Assembly (NCBI GenBank): GCA_050943595.1
Contig: JBMNPM010000010.1
Location: forward strand, 1-51,771
DNA: 51,771 bases
From: JAXGXJ01 sp050943595
GTDB lineage: Bacteria > Actinomycetota > Thermoleophilia > RBG-16-64-13
Direction: 5' to 3'
Shown: positions 41,916 to 51,310 of the stretch, piece after piece
Layout: each line of letters begins with the position of its first letter
Numbering within the stretch: position 1 is the first letter of the stretch
Made by a program: the position numbers and the translations under genes
Notes under the pieces: model-generated
Databases searched by the model: none
Told to the model about the DNA's origin: nothing
What the model saw: only the letters and a program-made list of their open reading frames with translations

Positions 41916-43187
41916 GTGAGATCGAAGCCCACCGGCACCTCTCGGCAGAAGGGCAAACGGCCTCGTTCCACCAACCCAACTACTCGTAAGCCAACTGCTC
42001 GTGAGACACGGGTGCAGACATCCGGCAGCAGGTCCACATCTGAGCTCTCGGCCCACGACCTCCTGGCCACCTACAGGCCTGATCTGTCCCAGATCCTCGT
42101 CGAGCTGGAAGCTCCGGCCTATCGTTACGACCAGGTGTGTGAGCACCTCTTCAAACGACCCGCACTCCCTATAAGCCGGTCAACCGTGCTGCCTGCTGCC
42201 ACCCGGGATGCCCTGGAGGAACGGGGGGCTTCCTGTTTGACCGTCTCTGCCTCCCGGACCGCCAAGGACCGCACCACCAAGCTGTTACTGACGGCCGCCG
42301 ATGGTGCCTCCTTCGAAATGGTGATCATGCGCTACCGTCAGAGAAATACGGCCTGTATCTCCAGCCAAGTGGGATGTCCGGTGGGCTGCGCCTTCTGCGC
42401 GACCGGCCGCAGCGGTTTTGAGCGCAACCTCTCCACCGCGGAGATCGTTGATCAGGCCCGCATCGCCTGCGCCGTGCTTGGGGAAGAGGGGGCACGCTTG
42501 TCCAACATAGTGTATATGGGCATGGGTGAACCACTGCTGAACATGCAGGCAGTCTTGAACTCCATCGCCATCATCACCAGTCCCCGCGGTCTTCGCATAG
42601 GCCATCGCTCGATCTCCGTCTCCACAGTGGGGATTCCAGCCGGCATCCGCCGGCTGGCTCGCGCAGAGCCCCAGGTAAACTTGGCACTGTCGCTCCACGC
42701 GTCCGACGAACGCACGCGGGCCTCTCTGATCCCGGATACTCACCGTCATCCCCTCTCCAAGATCCTCGAAGCTGCCTGGGACCACTTCGACACGGCCCAT
42801 CGCAAAATCCTGGTGGAGTATGTGCTTCTAGATAGGATAAATGATTCAACGACCGACGCGAGAAGACTGGCCGCACTGCTGCGTGGCCACGTCGTCACCG
42901 TCAATCTCCTCACCTGGAACCCGGTGAGTAGTTCAGGTGAGATCTCAGACACACGGGGGAGAGGACCGTCCCCTCCCTCATCCCGCCTCACCACCTTCAG
43001 GCCGTCCAACGCAGCAGCCGTAGCTGCCTTCCGGAACTCTCTGGTGGCGGCCGGAGTGGAAGCGGTAGTACGGCAGAGCAGGGGAGACAGTATCGACGCC
43101 GCCTGCGGGCAACTGGCCGGTCAAAGCCGGCACGGCTCTTCTTCTGGCCCTTCCCCGAGTCCTTCCTCGCAACCTAAGCGAACCTAG
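41916..43187 (+). CDS. rlmN: 23S rRNA (adenine-2503-C2)-methyltransferase
   Basis: Radical SAM methyltransferase acting on 23S rRNA A2503, and often on tRNA A37. The 423-residue product has the cluster ligands C154, C158 and C161 in CPVGCAFC. The mechanistic cysteines are also present: C147 in ACISSQVGC and C397 in SIDAACGQL. A basic, disordered N-terminal extension of about 45 residues and an insert near 340-360 make it longer than the usual 350-390. The start is a GTG at 41916. It ends the operon and converges on parB. Confidence 0.93.
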   Translation: MRSKPTGTSRQKGKRPRSTNPTTRKPTARETRVQTSGSRSTSELSAHDLLATYRPDLSQILVELEAPAYRYDQVCEHLFKRPALPISRSTVLPAATRDALEERGASCLTVSASRTAKDRTTKLLLTAADGASFEMVIMRYRQRNTACISSQVGCPVGCAFCATGRSGFERNLSTAEIVDQARIACAVLGEEGARLSNIVYMGMGEPLLNMQAVLNSIAIITSPRGLRIGHRSISVSTVGIPAGIRRLARAEPQVNLALSLHASDERTRASLIPDTHRHPLSKILEAAWDHFDTAHRKILVEYVLLDRINDSTTDARRLAALLRGHVVTVNLLTWNPVSSSGEISDTRGRGPSPPSSRLTTFRPSNAAAVAAFRNSLVAAGVEAVVRQSRGDSIDAACGQLAGQSRHGSSSGPSPSPSSQPKRT

Positions 43188-43194
43188 AAGACTT

Positions 43195-44133
43195 CTAGTA
43201 TTCGATCCCCCGCCGCGCGACCGTATCCTTGAGCCTCTGCAGCTCCTCGATATCTTTGAACGGCAACTCAATCACACCGCCACCGCGTCGCGTTGTGATA
43301 CGCGGGACGACGCCTAGGGAGACGAAGAACACCTCGCGCAGTTCATCGACCATCTCTGGATCCAGATCCAGTCCCGTGGCCGGAGGTACGGGCTTGGCCG
43401 TCACGGTGCGACGAACCTCCTGCTCAACCTGCCGCACCGAAAGCCCCTTGGCTTCGATGCGATGGGCCAGCTGTATCTGCTGTTCCCGGCTACCCAGCCC
43501 AAGAAGCGCCCTGCCGTGTCCTTCGGATATCCGACCGGCAGAAAGGGACTCCTGGACGGGCTCCGGGAGATCGAGCAGGCGGACCTTGTTGGCGATAGTC
43601 GAACGGCTCTTCCCAACGCGGGCCGCCAGCGCATCCTGTGTGACACCCAAGTCCTCCAAGAGGACCTTCAGAGCGTACGCCTCATCCACCGGGTTGAGCT
43701 CCTGCCGGACCACGTTTTCCACTAGAGCGAGTTCCAGGCTTTCCACATCGGAGGCCTGCCGGACTATTGCAGGGATGACCATGAAACCGGCCTTCTGTGC
43801 CGCCCGCCAACGCCGCTCCCCGGCAATGAGTTCATAACCGTCCGCGACCGGCCTCACTATCACCGGCTGGACGATTCCCACTTCGGCAATCGAGCCTGCG
43901 AGTTCTTCGAGTGCTTCGGGCTCGATGGTGCGCCGGGGCTGGCGGGGATTGGGGCGGATGATGTCGGCCGGCAAATCGATCACCCCGCCGTAGCGGACCT
44001 CCGCCGCCTCCGAGGATACAGAGCCCGCTGTACTTACGTTCGATAGGGCCGCGTCGTCGAACCCGGCGCCATCCTCGGCTGCCTCTCCCAGCAAAGCCGC
44101 CAACCCTCGCCCCAAAATGGGTCGCTTAGCCAT
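43195..44133 (-). CDS. parB: Chromosome partition protein ParB
   Basis: A 312-residue DNA-binding CTPase that loads at parS and spreads along the chromosome. It starts MAKRPILGRGLAALLGE and has the N-terminal IRPNPRQPRRTIEPEALEEL block and the CTP-binding GERRWRAAQKAG. The helix-turn-helix region (TQDALAARVGKSRSTIANKV) and a C-terminal dimerisation region follow. It overlaps parA by eight bases. A perfect parS site lies within mnmG, about 3 kb away. Confidence 0.95.
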   Translation of the reverse strand: MAKRPILGRGLAALLGEAAEDGAGFDDAALSNVSTAGSVSSEAAEVRYGGVIDLPADIIRPNPRQPRRTIEPEALEELAGSIAEVGIVQPVIVRPVADGYELIAGERRWRAAQKAGFMVIPAIVRQASDVESLELALVENVVRQELNPVDEAYALKVLLEDLGVTQDALAARVGKSRSTIANKVRLLDLPEPVQESLSAGRISEGHGRALLGLGSREQQIQLAHRIEAKGLSVRQVEQEVRRTVTAKPVPPATGLDLDPEMVDELREVFFVSLGVVPRITTRRGGGVIELPFKDIEELQRLKDTVARRGIEY

Positions 44134-44932
44134 GTTTGATCACCTCCAGAGCAAGGTCGAAGTACGCGTTTGAGCCGGCGCAGTGTGGATCCAACATTGA
44201 AACAGGGAGCCCATGACTCGGCGCCTCCGCGAGCCTGACATTACGCGGCACCACGGTCTGAAAACTCAGCCTAGGAAAATGAGCCCTGACCTCCTGTTCG
44301 ACCTGGCGCGCGAGGCTGGTGCGCGTATCCACCATGGTCATCACAAGACCGGCGACCCTCAGAGACGAGTTGAGCCGCTCACGGATGGTCGCGATGGTGG
44401 AGAGGAGTTGGGCGAGACCCTCCAGTGCGTAGTACTCAGCCTGCACCGGAATAATCACCTGGTCGGCTGCTACCAGTGAATTGAGCGTGAGCAGGCCCAG
44501 CGACGGCGGAGTGTCAATGACGACGTAGCGATAGACCGAGGCGAGACCACCGTCAGAGCGCAGCGCGTCCCGCAATCTGTACTCGCGCCGAGCAAGGTCC
44601 GGTAGAAGGACGCCGGCGCCCGCCATGTCGATCGACGAAGGTGCCACATCGAGCCCGGGTACCGGTGAAGGTTTGATGATCGTGGCCAGTGTCCGTTCGC
44701 CCATGAGCACGTCGAGGACGGTCGGCTCTCCACCCTCGAGCCGCACCCCCAACCCGTGAGAAGCATTGGCCTGCGAGTCCATGTCGATCAACAATGTACG
44801 TTCGCCCGACTGAGCGAAACTCGCCGCCAAATTGATGGCCGTGGTGGTCTTTCCCACCCCGCCCTTCTGATTCGCGATGGCGTAGATCAGGACCGCTCCC
44901 TCCCGGCTCAATTGGTGAAATGCAGGATCCAT
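44126..44932 (-). CDS. parA: Chromosome partition ATPase ParA
   Basis: A 268-residue deviant Walker ATPase that with ParB segregates the origin region. It has KGGVGKTTTAINLA starting at residue 23, DMDSQANASHGLG, DTPPSLGLLTLNSL and the C-terminal GSNAYFDLALEV segment. The ATG at 44932 gives a 15-residue lead before IYAIANQKGG; no good start lies closer. It follows rsmG by 12 bases. Confidence 0.95.
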   Translation of the reverse strand: MDPAFHQLSREGAVLIYAIANQKGGVGKTTTAINLAASFAQSGERTLLIDMDSQANASHGLGVRLEGGEPTVLDVLMGERTLATIIKPSPVPGLDVAPSSIDMAGAGVLLPDLARREYRLRDALRSDGGLASVYRYVVIDTPPSLGLLTLNSLVAADQVIIPVQAEYYALEGLAQLLSTIATIRERLNSSLRVAGLVMTMVDTRTSLARQVEQEVRAHFPRLSFQTVVPRNVRLAEAPSHGLPVSMLDPHCAGSNAYFDLALEVIKHG

Positions 44933-44944
44933 CGTCCGACTGCA

Positions 44945-45643
44945 TCACAGTCCCAGAGGTCTTTTCGTGGGGATCCCTACCCGGCGCGGGTAGGCGGGCG
45001 GCGTGACCCGTATCTTACGCACGATGTGGACCCATCGGTTCTGTGCCCCAGGGAAGGGGTCCAGGCGGACGGACTCCAATGACTCGCCCCCCAGTATAGC
45101 GATGGCCCTCTCAGCCTGCAGACGCTCCTCGGCGGAAAGCCGCCCCCTCATGGCTACCATCGTGCCCTGCAGCCGGAGGAGGGGGAGGGAGTATTCGGCC
45201 ACAACGGCCAGTGAGGCCAGAGCCCGTGACACGGCTAGGTCGTGAGCCTCCCGTCCCCGCCCTTGCCCATACTCCTCAGCCCGCGCACATACAACCTGCA
45301 CGTTTTCGAGAGCCAGAAGCTGCGCCGTCTCGGCTATGAACCTGCACTTTTTTTGCTGGGACTCCACGGCAGTCACCCCGGCCGCCAGGACGAGGGCCAA
45401 CACCAACGCCGGAAGCCCGGCACCCGAACCGATATCCACGATCTCTGTTGCAGACCGCACCGCATCGAGCTCCAGTAGCGACAGCGAATCGAGGAAGTGA
45501 ATGCGCTCGATGTCTTGAGGATCTGTGAGACCGGTCACGTTGAAACCTGCTCCCAGCATACTGTCGCCCAGCGCAGCCAGCGAAGCTTGGGCGCCGGCGT
45601 CCAGCCCATACGCCTTGTAGCGGGCCGTCTCGATCAGCTCCAC
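44945..45643 (-). CDS. rsmG: 16S rRNA (guanine-527-N7)-methyltransferase
   Basis: A 232-residue Rossmann-fold methyltransferase for G527 of 16S rRNA. Markers are FNVTGLTDPQDIERIHFLDS at 34-53, the SAM-binding DIGSGAGLPALVL from 70, VESQQKKCRF, and VSRALASL. The C-terminal tail (PRRVGIPTKRPLGL) is typical. It stands between mnmG and parA, the usual place in origin regions. Confidence 0.94.
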   Translation of the reverse strand: MELIETARYKAYGLDAGAQASLAALGDSMLGAGFNVTGLTDPQDIERIHFLDSLSLLELDAVRSATEIVDIGSGAGLPALVLALVLAAGVTAVESQQKKCRFIAETAQLLALENVQVVCARAEEYGQGRGREAHDLAVSRALASLAVVAEYSLPLLRLQGTMVAMRGRLSAEERLQAERAIAILGGESLESVRLDPFPGAQNRWVHIVRKIRVTPPAYPRRVGIPTKRPLGL

Positions 45644-45705
45644 GGCGATTCCTCCGGAACCCTCACAGACCAGCCCCGCACGCCGCGGCTCCGCCTCTAC
45701 CGCCC

Positions 45706-47610
45706 CTACACACCATGGCCGCTCCTGATGGTCCGGTGGAGATGCACGAGAAGGATGGATATGTCGGCGGGCGACACCCCGGGGACCCGAGAGGCCTGGC
45801 CGAGCGTGCCCGGTCGCAGGCGGATCAGCTTGTCCTTGGCTTCAAAGGTGAGCCCTTCGATGGGCCGGTAGTCGAAATCCTCAGGGACAACGAGATCTTC
45901 GGTGACCCTTTGGCGCTTGATTTCTGCCAACTGCCGCCGTATGTAGCCGTCGTATCTCGCGTGAATCGCCAGTTGTTCGATCACATTGGCAGGGGCGGCG
46001 GCCAACTGCTCCCGCACCGACTGAGGGAGGATCTTCATCAGATCAGTGAAGGCAATCTCCGGTCTTCTGAGAACCTGGGCGGCGCTCTGCGTTCCGCCAA
46101 GGGGAGTCGTCCCCAAAGACTTAAACAGGGAATCGACCTCCGGATTCGGGCGTATATGAGTCGACTCCAGCAGGTCGGTCAAGTTTTCGGTCTGCCGCCT
46201 CTTGCGCTCAACCCCGGCCAACTGCTCGTCGGTGAGAAGGCCTAGGTTGTGCCCCAGAGAGGATAAACGATCCGTGGCGTTGTCGTGGCGAAGTAGGAGA
46301 CGGTACTCGGCACGCGAGGTGAACATACGATACGGCTCATCTACACCCTTGGTCACCAGATCGTCGATCAGGACTCCGATATAGGCTTGATCACGCCGCA
46401 GGGTGAACGGCGGCCTTTCCTCAGCGTAGAGTGCAGCGTTAATCCCGGCCATGAGTCCCTGGGCAGCCGCTTCCTCATAGCCTGAGGTGCCGTTCAGCTG
46501 GCCTGCTGTGAACAGGCCTCGTACAGCCTTGGTCTCCAGCGCCAGCGTCAGCTGCTGCGGGGGCAAGTAGTCATATTCGACAGCGTACCCCGGCCGGACC
46601 AATCTGGCATCTTCGAGGCCGGGCGTGGCCCGGATGATCATCTCCTGCGCGAAGACCGGCAGGCTCGTCGTCAGCCCCTGCAGATACATCTCCTGAGTGG
46701 TGACCCCCTCCGGCTCGACAAAGACGGGATGCTGCTCTTTGTCGGGGAAATTGATCAGTTTACGATCGATGGAGGGACAGTAACGAGGCCCTTTTCCGGA
46801 GATGGAACCGCTTTTGAGCGGACTGAGATGGAGATGCTTGGCCACGACGTCATGCGTCCGGGCGGTGGTGTGGGTAAGGTAACAGGGCAACTGCCGGCGA
46901 GGTGCGGGCGTGGCCCAGTGAGAGAAGGCCAGGCCGCCGTCATCACCCTGCTGGGCCACCATGCGTTCAGGCGCGATGGTCGCCCCATCGATGCGCGGCG
47001 GTGTGGCGGATTGAAAGCGGTCGAGCTCCAGCCCTGCTTCAAGCAGGCTCTGGGAGAGATACATGGCCGGCAACTCACCCACCCTCCCGGCGGCGTAACT
47101 GCGATCGCCAACTACGATCTTCGCCCGCAGGAAGGTGCCGGTGGCCAGGACGACGGCTTTCGCCCTCAATCTCCGACCGTCGGCCAAGCGGAGCCCGGCG
47201 ATTGTTTCACGTGAAACATCCAGCCCGGCCGCCTCACCTTGGAGAAGATCCAAACCCGGCGTACGGGAGAGTGCCACCTTCATCCAGTCCTCATACAGTC
47301 GTTTATCCACCTGCGCCCGTAAAGCCCTGACCGCCGGCCCTTTCGACGTATTCAGCATCTTGATCTGGATGAAGGCCCTATCGACGATACGTCCCTGTTC
47401 GCCACCCAGTGCATCGATCTCGCGCGTGAGCTGTCCTTTGCCCACGCCCCCCACTGAAGGGTTGCAGGGCATGAGGGCGATCTTGTCCAGATGGAGGGTG
47501 ATCAACGCGGTCCGGCAGCCCATGCGTGCTGCCGCCAGAGCAGCCTCGCAGCCGGCGTGGCCTCCTCCGACAACGATCACGTCGTAGCTCCACTCTCGCC
47601 GAGCATTCAT
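45706..47610 (-). CDS. mnmG: tRNA uridine-34 carboxymethylaminomethyl-modification enzyme MnmG
   Basis: A 634-residue flavoprotein that with MnmE modifies the wobble uridine of certain tRNAs. It begins YDVIVVGGGHAGCEAALAAA (GGGHAG at 15-20). It contains NPSVGGVGKGQLTREIDALG, TGTFLRAKIVVG, the NGTSGYEEAAAQGL block and the C-terminal helical domain with YDGYIRRQLAEI. The ATG at 47610 overlaps the stop of the flavoprotein gene upstream (ATGA); the longer frame is not supported. A parS site is embedded at 47203-47218, encoding VSRETI. Confidence 0.96.
   Translation of the reverse strand: MNARREWSYDVIVVGGGHAGCEAALAAARMGCRTALITLHLDKIALMPCNPSVGGVGKGQLTREIDALGGEQGRIVDRAFIQIKMLNTSKGPAVRALRAQVDKRLYEDWMKVALSRTPGLDLLQGEAAGLDVSRETIAGLRLADGRRLRAKAVVLATGTFLRAKIVVGDRSYAAGRVGELPAMYLSQSLLEAGLELDRFQSATPPRIDGATIAPERMVAQQGDDGGLAFSHWATPAPRRQLPCYLTHTTARTHDVVAKHLHLSPLKSGSISGKGPRYCPSIDRKLINFPDKEQHPVFVEPEGVTTQEMYLQGLTTSLPVFAQEMIIRATPGLEDARLVRPGYAVEYDYLPPQQLTLALETKAVRGLFTAGQLNGTSGYEEAAAQGLMAGINAALYAEERPPFTLRRDQAYIGVLIDDLVTKGVDEPYRMFTSRAEYRLLLRHDNATDRLSSLGHNLGLLTDEQLAGVERKRRQTENLTDLLESTHIRPNPEVDSLFKSLGTTPLGGTQSAAQVLRRPEIAFTDLMKILPQSVREQLAAAPANVIEQLAIHARYDGYIRRQLAEIKRQRVTEDLVVPEDFDYRPIEGLTFEAKDKLIRLRPGTLGQASRVPGVSPADISILLVHLHRTIRSGHGV
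47203..47218. promoter_or_regulatory. parS partition site
   Basis: TGTTTCACGTGAAACA is the exact 16-base consensus parS palindrome bound by ParB. It lies inside mnmG, where it is read in frame as part of VSRETI. No second perfect copy was seen in the window. Confidence 0.93.
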
Positions 47611-48956
47611 CGCTGCTGCTCCGCCGAAGTGAAATCGCTGAGGACATCTGCAGCCGTCTCCACACCGAAACGGAGGCTCTGCACATAGTTTCTCGCTCCC
47701 GACGCTCGGCCCGTCACCCATATGCGTAGGGTGGGATCCGGCACCCGGCCGCCTGGGGTCAAACCGGCCACCGTGAGGCCCAGCACCTTCTGTGGAAGAC
47801 GGCCGGCCGGGACTCCGATCGAAGTCGGCTCCCCGACGCCGCTAAGTGGTCTTACTATCTTTCCATTGTCATCATCCACTTCGGATGCTCCACCGACCCA
47901 GTAGTACTCGCCCGTAGCGGCGCCGTCTGGAAGCCAGGCGTAGCCATGAGACGAGCCAATGGTCCGAGGCGAGTTACCTACCCGCGGCTGAGACCGTAGA
48001 ATCATCACCTCGGAGCGCAGCCCCTCTGTCCGGTGCGGGGCAGGCGGGAACTCCTCCGGCCACGTGTGGTCGCGACCGCCCTTCCCGTCACCGGTCGTTA
48101 AAGTAGAGCCGAGCACCTCTCGCGCGGGGAGACCCGTGATCACCAGACCGGAGTGCCTCGCAGCGTCGAACACTTCAGCCGCGAAGGTCCCGCCGGCTCC
48201 GTAAGACGCCCCGACCTCTATCTCCGTTTGCTCGAACAGGAAACCGAGCCTTTGCAGAGCCCCCTGGAGCGCGGTGGACGGCACTTCACCATACCGGCCA
48301 CCTCCCAGAACTTCCTCTCCGACATGCACCCGGCCCCCTAGGGCCAAACCCGGCGCCAAGACGACGGCACGAGCAGTGAACACCTCCGCGAAGGCCGTCT
48401 CCACCTCCACCATCCCGCGAACTGCAGGTCGCTCCCCCGACACAGACCCATAACCTGCGTCGTCCCCATTGCAGCGGCCCACCACGGCGCCTTCCGGACC
48501 CGGCCCGACCCGCCGCACGGCCCGCACATCAGTGATGAGACCCTGTCTAAATTGAATACCGGGCATGGCCTCCAAGACCCGCTTAGTCTCGACACTGACG
48601 GCCCGACGATCTACGACGAGCAGCGCCGGACCACCATCAGGCACAACGGCCGTATTGAGCCAGGCATCACGCAGAGACTCGGGCAGAGCATGGAGCGTCT
48701 CGCCGATCTCGTCCCAACACTCTGACGTCGCGATCAAGGCCGGGCCGTAGCCGGGCAGTCCCACCACATCGAGAGCGCTGCTCACCAGCAACACCCGTGC
48801 ACCGCCCTCCGCGAGTGCCGCGGCACAGGCGCAACCCGAGACGCCGGCTCCCACAACGATCACGTCCGTCACATCCCGGCCGGTCTGCTCACAACCCCGC
48901 TCAGATTCCCGCAGGACCTCCCCGGCCCGCTCTGTCGCTCCATCCTTGTGCATCAC
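47607..48956 (-). CDS. MnmG-like FAD-dependent protein of unknown function
   Basis: A 449-residue flavoprotein between mnmE and mnmG. It has an FAD-binding start DVIVVGAGVSGCACAAALAE at 31-50. A middle section parallels MnmG: ARAVVLAPGLALGGRVHVGE and GGGRYGEVPS correspond to the MnmG stretches AKAVVLATGTFLRAKIVVGD and AAGRVGELPA. Its end (ASGARNYVQSLRFGVETAAD) is typical of flavin oxidoreductases. The C-terminal MnmE- and tRNA-binding domain of MnmG is missing. It overlaps mnmG by four bases and ends four bases from mnmE, so all three are co-expressed. It may be a diverged paralogue with its own tRNA-related or redox role. Resemblance to GlpB-like proteins is an alternative. Confidence 0.7.
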   Translation of the reverse strand: MMHKDGATERAGEVLRESERGCEQTGRDVTDVIVVGAGVSGCACAAALAEGGARVLLVSSALDVVGLPGYGPALIATSECWDEIGETLHALPESLRDAWLNTAVVPDGGPALLVVDRRAVSVETKRVLEAMPGIQFRQGLITDVRAVRRVGPGPEGAVVGRCNGDDAGYGSVSGERPAVRGMVEVETAFAEVFTARAVVLAPGLALGGRVHVGEEVLGGGRYGEVPSTALQGALQRLGFLFEQTEIEVGASYGAGGTFAAEVFDAARHSGLVITGLPAREVLGSTLTTGDGKGGRDHTWPEEFPPAPHRTEGLRSEVMILRSQPRVGNSPRTIGSSHGYAWLPDGAATGEYYWVGGASEVDDDNGKIVRPLSGVGEPTSIGVPAGRLPQKVLGLTVAGLTPGGRVPDPTLRIWVTGRASGARNYVQSLRFGVETAADVLSDFTSAEQQR

Positions 48957-48959
48957 ATA

Positions 48960-50435
48960 CTACTTGCCCAGACAGAAGCGGCTGAAGATCTCATCCAACA
49001 GATCAGGGGTCAGATCCTCTCCCGTCATGCGGCCCAGCGCGCGCACCGCTCCTCTGATGTCCTCGCATATCAACTCCTCACCACGGTAGTGACGGGCGCC
49101 CTCAATGGCGGCCTGTGTATTCGCCAACGCCTCACTCACCAAGCTCCGTTGTCTTTCCGTGGCAAGAACGGGCTCTTCCAGATGCATCCCATGGTCACCC
49201 GTCACCAGCCGTTGGATCATCTGCCGCAGTCCGTCCAGGCCGGCACCCGTAGCCGCGGAAACGGTGTGCTGTCGCGGGACGTCCTGACCTGTTGCGTCCA
49301 CAGCCCGGGCAACATGGTCAGACAGGTCATTTATCCGCCGCTCATCGACCAGGTCGCGCTTATTGCCAACGACCAGCGAACGACGCGGATCTAGGCGCCT
49401 CACCAGATCAGCGTCGCTCTCGTCCCAGGGCACCGAGAGATCAATGACGGCCAAGACCAGGTCGGCCTGCTCCATCGCTTCCATCGAGCGCTGCATTCCC
49501 AACTGTTCTACGTAATCACCGCCCCTGCGCATACCTGCAGTATCCACCAGGTGGATAGGGATCCCCCCTATCTCTATGAGTTCCTCCACCGTATCGCGCG
49601 TCGTACCGGGTATGTCGGAGACGATGGCCCTCTCCCGCATGAGCAGGGCGTTGAGCAATGAGCTCTTGCCCACGTTTGGCCTGCCGACGATGGCCGTGCG
49701 TACTCCATTCTCGAGAGCCCGGCCCAGAAAAGCCGTGTCGAGCAACACGGCCAGATCGTCCTCCACGAGAGACAGACCCGCCGCCAACCGGTCCCAGTCG
49801 AGTTCATCGACATCATCGTCGGAGAAATCCACGGTGGCTTCAATCAAGGCGAGGAGCCCCACGAGAGCCCGCCTGACGGCCTTGAGTCTCTCCGACAAAC
49901 CCCCTTCGAGTTGCCGCAGCGACACACGCAGGGCGGCGGAACTACGCGCCGACACGATAGAAGCGACGCTCTCCGCCTGTGTTAAATCTATCCGCCCGTT
50001 GAGAAAGGCACGCCGCGTGAATTCCCCCGGTTCGGCCGGCCGAGCACCCAGACTTATGAGGACACGTAAGACCGCCCGTTGGACGACCGGACCCCCGTGA
50101 CAATTGATCTCGACCACATCCTCCCGTGTGTACGTGCGGGGTGCCCGCATCACGGCCACGAGTACCTCGTCGATGGTCTCTCCATTGTGGGGATCAACGA
50201 TGTGTCCATAGTGGAGGCGATGGGACTCCTCCGGCAGGTACGAGGCGCCGGCTGGACGGAATGCGGCCCGGGCTATCTCCATCGCCTGTGATCCACTCAG
50301 CCTCACGATGCCGATAGCTCCACGGCCGGTGGCCGTGGAGACGGCGACAACGGTATCTTCAATCGAGTCGCCGGGCAGGGACCCGCCCGCCTCCGATACG
50401 GCAGCGCCGTAGCACATGTGTGCGTCGAGATTCAT
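48960..50435 (-). CDS. mnmE: tRNA modification GTPase MnmE
   Basis: A 491-residue GTPase, partner of MnmG. It begins with the folate-binding domain (EDTVVAVSTATGRGAIGIVRLSG at about 26-48), continues with a helical domain, and has the inserted G domain: GRPNVGKSS at 251-259, DIPGTTRDT, DTAGMRRGGDYVEQLG and NKRDL. The C-terminal FSRFCLGK carries the essential CxGK cysteine. Residues 1-25 are an unusual extension; an ATG at residue 7 could also be used. Confidence 0.95.
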   Translation of the reverse strand: MNLDAHMCYGAAVSEAGGSLPGDSIEDTVVAVSTATGRGAIGIVRLSGSQAMEIARAAFRPAGASYLPEESHRLHYGHIVDPHNGETIDEVLVAVMRAPRTYTREDVVEINCHGGPVVQRAVLRVLISLGARPAEPGEFTRRAFLNGRIDLTQAESVASIVSARSSAALRVSLRQLEGGLSERLKAVRRALVGLLALIEATVDFSDDDVDELDWDRLAAGLSLVEDDLAVLLDTAFLGRALENGVRTAIVGRPNVGKSSLLNALLMRERAIVSDIPGTTRDTVEELIEIGGIPIHLVDTAGMRRGGDYVEQLGMQRSMEAMEQADLVLAVIDLSVPWDESDADLVRRLDPRRSLVVGNKRDLVDERRINDLSDHVARAVDATGQDVPRQHTVSAATGAGLDGLRQMIQRLVTGDHGMHLEEPVLATERQRSLVSEALANTQAAIEGARHYRGEELICEDIRGAVRALGRMTGEDLTPDLLDEIFSRFCLGK

Positions 50436-50530
50436 GTCCGTCCTACAGTCGTCATAGCAGGCGGTCCGGCCATCTACGAGGAGGCTCCGCCGCCCGGGGG
50501 TCCGGGCGAGTGGTCCGGACCGGAACCGTG

Positions 50531-51310
50531 TCAGTCTACCGGCGAGATCACCACGGAGCGATTGGGCTCGCGGCCCTGGCTGATGGTGCTGACGTCATCG
50601 CGGCCCTTCAGGGTCAGATGGACTATCTTCCTCTCTGCAGGCGTCATAGGAGTCAGTTGCACCGGCCGGCCCCATTTTACTGCTTCTTGAGCCTTGGTGA
50701 TCGCCACGCGTTCGATCTGACGTTGCCGTCGATCCTTGTAACCCTCTGCGTCGAGTTCCACGCGCTTTCGAGGATGCTGCCTGGGAAACACTGCGATGCT
50801 GGCCAAGTACTCCACGGCATCGATGGTTTGACCTCGACGCCCGATGAAGATGCCCAGGTCGTCACCGGTCACTTCCGCGTGCAGTTCATCGGGGGTCTCT
50901 GTGACACGCACCTGCGCTTTGAGTCCTAGCTCCCGTAGAACACGCTCAAGAAACTCTTTCAGGCGCGTCGCCGGCCCCTCGCCGACCAATTCCTCTTGCC
51001 CGTAAACCTCTTCGCCGTAATCGTCGTCTTCTTCGGTCTCAAGGAGTTCATCGAGCCGGGATTCATCGGAGGGCCCGTAGAAGTCGAACGCCTCCTCGGT
51101 CAAGGCCACCTCGACGACAGCATCGACGGCCCCCACACCCATGAAACCTTCTTCCGGGGGGATGATGATGGTTACTTCGTACTGATCGTCAGTGAGTTCA
51201 CCGGGGGCGAAATCAAGCTCCGCCAGAGCCCTCTGGACCGCCAGCTCCACCGTTCGTCCGCTGGCTTTGGCCAGTTGCCGTCTTGCCTTGTTTCCCGGTC
51301 TCTTGGACAC
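50531..51310 (-). CDS. jag: KH/R3H RNA-binding protein Jag (KhpB)
   Basis: A 259-residue RNA-binding protein that in Gram-positive bacteria affects cell division and envelope growth. It has an N-terminal Jag_N domain (about 12-75), an acidic linker rich in Asp/Glu (about 85-112), a KH domain with GIFIGRRGQTIDAVEYL at 153-169, and an R3H domain with MTPAERKIVHLTL at 222-234. The start is the GTG at 51310, because GGAGG lies eight bases before it; a GTG at 51325 overlaps that site. The open frame upstream (to 51745) is only an alternative reading of the repeat tail of the previous gene. It overlaps that gene by 98 bases. Confidence 0.9.
   Translation of the reverse strand: MSKRPGNKARRQLAKASGRTVELAVQRALAELDFAPGELTDDQYEVTIIIPPEEGFMGVGAVDAVVEVALTEEAFDFYGPSDESRLDELLETEEDDDYGEEVYGQEELVGEGPATRLKEFLERVLRELGLKAQVRVTETPDELHAEVTGDDLGIFIGRRGQTIDAVEYLASIAVFPRQHPRKRVELDAEGYKDRRQRQIERVAITKAQEAVKWGRPVQLTPMTPAERKIVHLTLKGRDDVSTISQGREPNRSVVISPVD

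Noticed and set aside
36162..43187. Biosynthesis of a halogenated compound through the fluorinase/chlorinase-like protein
   Set aside because: The motifs are those of the common SAM hydrolase branch, and no other halometabolite gene is near.
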